Below, in pieces: positions 42,835 to 43,922 of a stretch of 43,922 nt of DNA. The position numbers were made by a program, and so were the translations under genes. The notes under the pieces were generated by a model. It worked only from the letters and a program-made list of their open reading frames with translations. It was not told where the DNA came from and did not search any database. The stretch is taken from NCBI GenBank assembly GCA_016192825.1, contig JACPTK010000027.1, positions 1 through 43,922 on the forward strand, written 5' to 3'. Position 1 is the first letter of the stretch. Each line of letters opens with the position of its first letter. Source of the stretch: Betaproteobacteria bacterium. GTDB taxonomy: Bacteria; Pseudomonadota; Gammaproteobacteria; Burkholderiales; SG8-41.

Positions 42835-42875
42835 GCATCTCGCATCTCGCATCTCGCATCCCGTATCCGCATCTG
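42835..42875. repeat. Heptamer array upstream of the CDF transporter gene
   Basis: GCATCTC (three times), GCATCCC, GTATCC and GCATCTG. It ends 12 bp before the ATG at 42887. It is a direct array; the partner arm is not obvious, though repetitive GCGGAGAA units occur about 60 bp upstream. Confidence 0.8.
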
Positions 42876-42886
42876 TTCATCGCCCC

Positions 42887-43786
42887 ATGTCCCGCCCCGG
42901 CGCCCGCAAGTTCGCAGTGCTTTCGATCGCCGCGGCGGTGGTGACCATCGGCCTGAAAACGCTGGCATGGTGGCTCACCGATTCGGTCGGCCTGCTCTCC
43001 GATGCGCTCGAAGGAACGATCAACTTGGTTGGCGCCATGGTCGTGCTGGCCGCGCTCGCCATCGCGGCGCGCCCGCCCGACGAGAACCATGCTTTCGGCT
43101 ACACCAAGGCCGAGTATTTTGCGAGCGGACTGGAGGGCATGCTGATTCTGATCGCTGCGATTGCCATCGCCATCGCCGCGGTGGATCGCCTCATCGCGCC
43201 GCGCCCGCTCGAGCACGTCGGCGCCGGACTGGCGGTGTCGGTCGCCGCCTCGCTCGTCAATTACGCGGTGGCGCGCCGGCTGTTCGAGGCCGGCCGCGAT
43301 TACCGTTCCATCGCGCTCGAAGCCGACGCCCGGCACCTGATGACCGACGTGTGGACCTCCGCGGGCGTTCTGGTGGGCGTCGCCGCGGTGTGGGCCACCG
43401 GCTGGGGACGGCTCGATCCCCTGATCGCGCTGGCGGTGGCCGCCCACATCGTGTGGTCGGGCTACCAGTTGATGCAGCGCTCCTACACGGGCCTGCTCGA
43501 CCGCGCGTTGCCGCCGGAGCAACTCCGGATTCTCGACCGCGTGCTCGAACGCTACCGCGCCCGAGGCGTGGACTTCCACGCGTTGCGCACGCGCCAGGCC
43601 GGCGCGCGCTCGTTCGTGACCCTGCACGTACTGGTGCCCCCGGACTGGACGGTCGCGCAGGGCCACGATCTGGCGCACCAGGTCGAGGAGGATATCCGCA
43701 AGGAACTGCCCGACGCCGTTGTGCTGACCCACGTCGAGCCGATCGGCCATCCCGAGTCGTACCGGGACATCGACTTCGACAGCTAG
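42887..43786 (+). CDS. Cation diffusion facilitator (CDF) metal transporter
   Basis: A 299-residue metal:proton antiporter with six spans and a C-terminal ferredoxin-like cytoplasmic domain. Metal-site residues are visible in TM2 (GLLSDALEGTIN, with Asn where many zinc CDFs have a second Asp) and TM5 (ADARHLMTDVWTS, His and Asp). The EGTIN variant is seen in other betaproteobacterial CDFs, so it may reflect iron, manganese or another preference rather than a defect. The C-terminal domain ends with HVEPIGHPESY. It stands at the end of the window, about 130 bp downstream of the reductase and in the same direction. Confidence 0.93.
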   Translation: MSRPGARKFAVLSIAAAVVTIGLKTLAWWLTDSVGLLSDALEGTINLVGAMVVLAALAIAARPPDENHAFGYTKAEYFASGLEGMLILIAAIAIAIAAVDRLIAPRPLEHVGAGLAVSVAASLVNYAVARRLFEAGRDYRSIALEADARHLMTDVWTSAGVLVGVAAVWATGWGRLDPLIALAVAAHIVWSGYQLMQRSYTGLLDRALPPEQLRILDRVLERYRARGVDFHALRTRQAGARSFVTLHVLVPPDWTVAQGHDLAHQVEEDIRKELPDAVVLTHVEPIGHPESYRDIDFDS

Positions 43787-43922
43787 CCTAGCTTCCACAC
43801 TTGTGGATCGTTATCGCTGATGGCGGCGGGTGGTTGCGCGAACGCGACAGCGGCTTGGCAGAGTGAAACGCGCGCTGTGAGCGTGACCGGGCAGTGTGTT
43901 GGGGCGGTCGAAATCGCGCAAA
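43787..43922. other. End of window, no gene seen
   Basis: The last 136 bp show no coding frame or clear structure; a gene may start beyond the window edge. Confidence 0.4.

Overview
The window is a GC-rich (about two thirds G+C) chromosomal segment of a betaproteobacterium, most like an uncultured Burkholderiales/Nitrosomonadales-type organism. This is inferred from gene order (dsbD-tlpA-aroQ-accB-accC-prmA-DUF3426, moxR-DUF58-tgpA, apaH beside a PfkB kinase) and protein character, not from a database search. Core genes are dense and intact. Between them lies an unusually rich layer of short structured repeats.

Layout. 0.3-6.7 kb (+): HMG-CoA lyase, a DUF2889 protein, and a MoxR ATPase / DUF58 / TgpA-transglutaminase operon. 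6.7-20.3 kb is an accessory, decaying region: a zinc-ribbon membrane protein, an IS630 remnant abutting the cut N-terminus of a helicase-like defence gene, a broken vapBC pair, an internally deleted pRiA4b ORF-3 protein, an MFS / GDSL esterase / alpha-beta hydrolase cluster, a zinc-finger plus dCTP deaminase pair, a truncated hsdM, a carotenoid-type oxidoreductase, a DUF433/DUF5615 toxin-antitoxin pair, an IS66-like remnant and a phd/vapC pair. It ends at a tRNA-Arg(CCG) gene. 20.5-28.6 kb: a membrane-anchored cytochrome c5, ApaH, a glycine-zipper lipoprotein, a PfkB kinase, a dead mscL, and an envelope-export operon (ABC ATPase, FtsX/MacB-like permease, LolA-like protein, putative outer-membrane barrel) headed by a perfect FNR/ANR box. 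28.8-41.5 kb (all minus strand): cutA, dsbD, tlpA, aroQ, accB, accC, prmA, a DUF3426 protein, gcvT, gcvH, split gcvPA/gcvPB and dgkA. 41.7-43.8 kb (+): a ferredoxin-type flavoreductase and a CDF metal transporter.

The most interesting content is in the repeats. (1) A structured element of about 230-360 bp occurs three times (11.9, 13.9 and 15.7 kb) around the dCTP deaminase and hsdM genes. Its apical loop is conserved and its stems carry compensatory base changes. (2) Composite elements of about 200 bp consist of two hairpins around a spacer, often with a TGTCGG/CCGACA core, and sit exactly on gene starts and stops. (3) Degenerate tandem arrays of 7-mers (some 8- or 9-mers) bound many intergenic spacers, usually as inverted pairs. 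(4) At least a dozen genes take their stop codon from one of these repeats, and one takes its start codon from another. Together these suggest repeat families that shape gene ends in this genome. The accessory region reads as a graveyard of defence and toxin-antitoxin genes with a few intact survivors.
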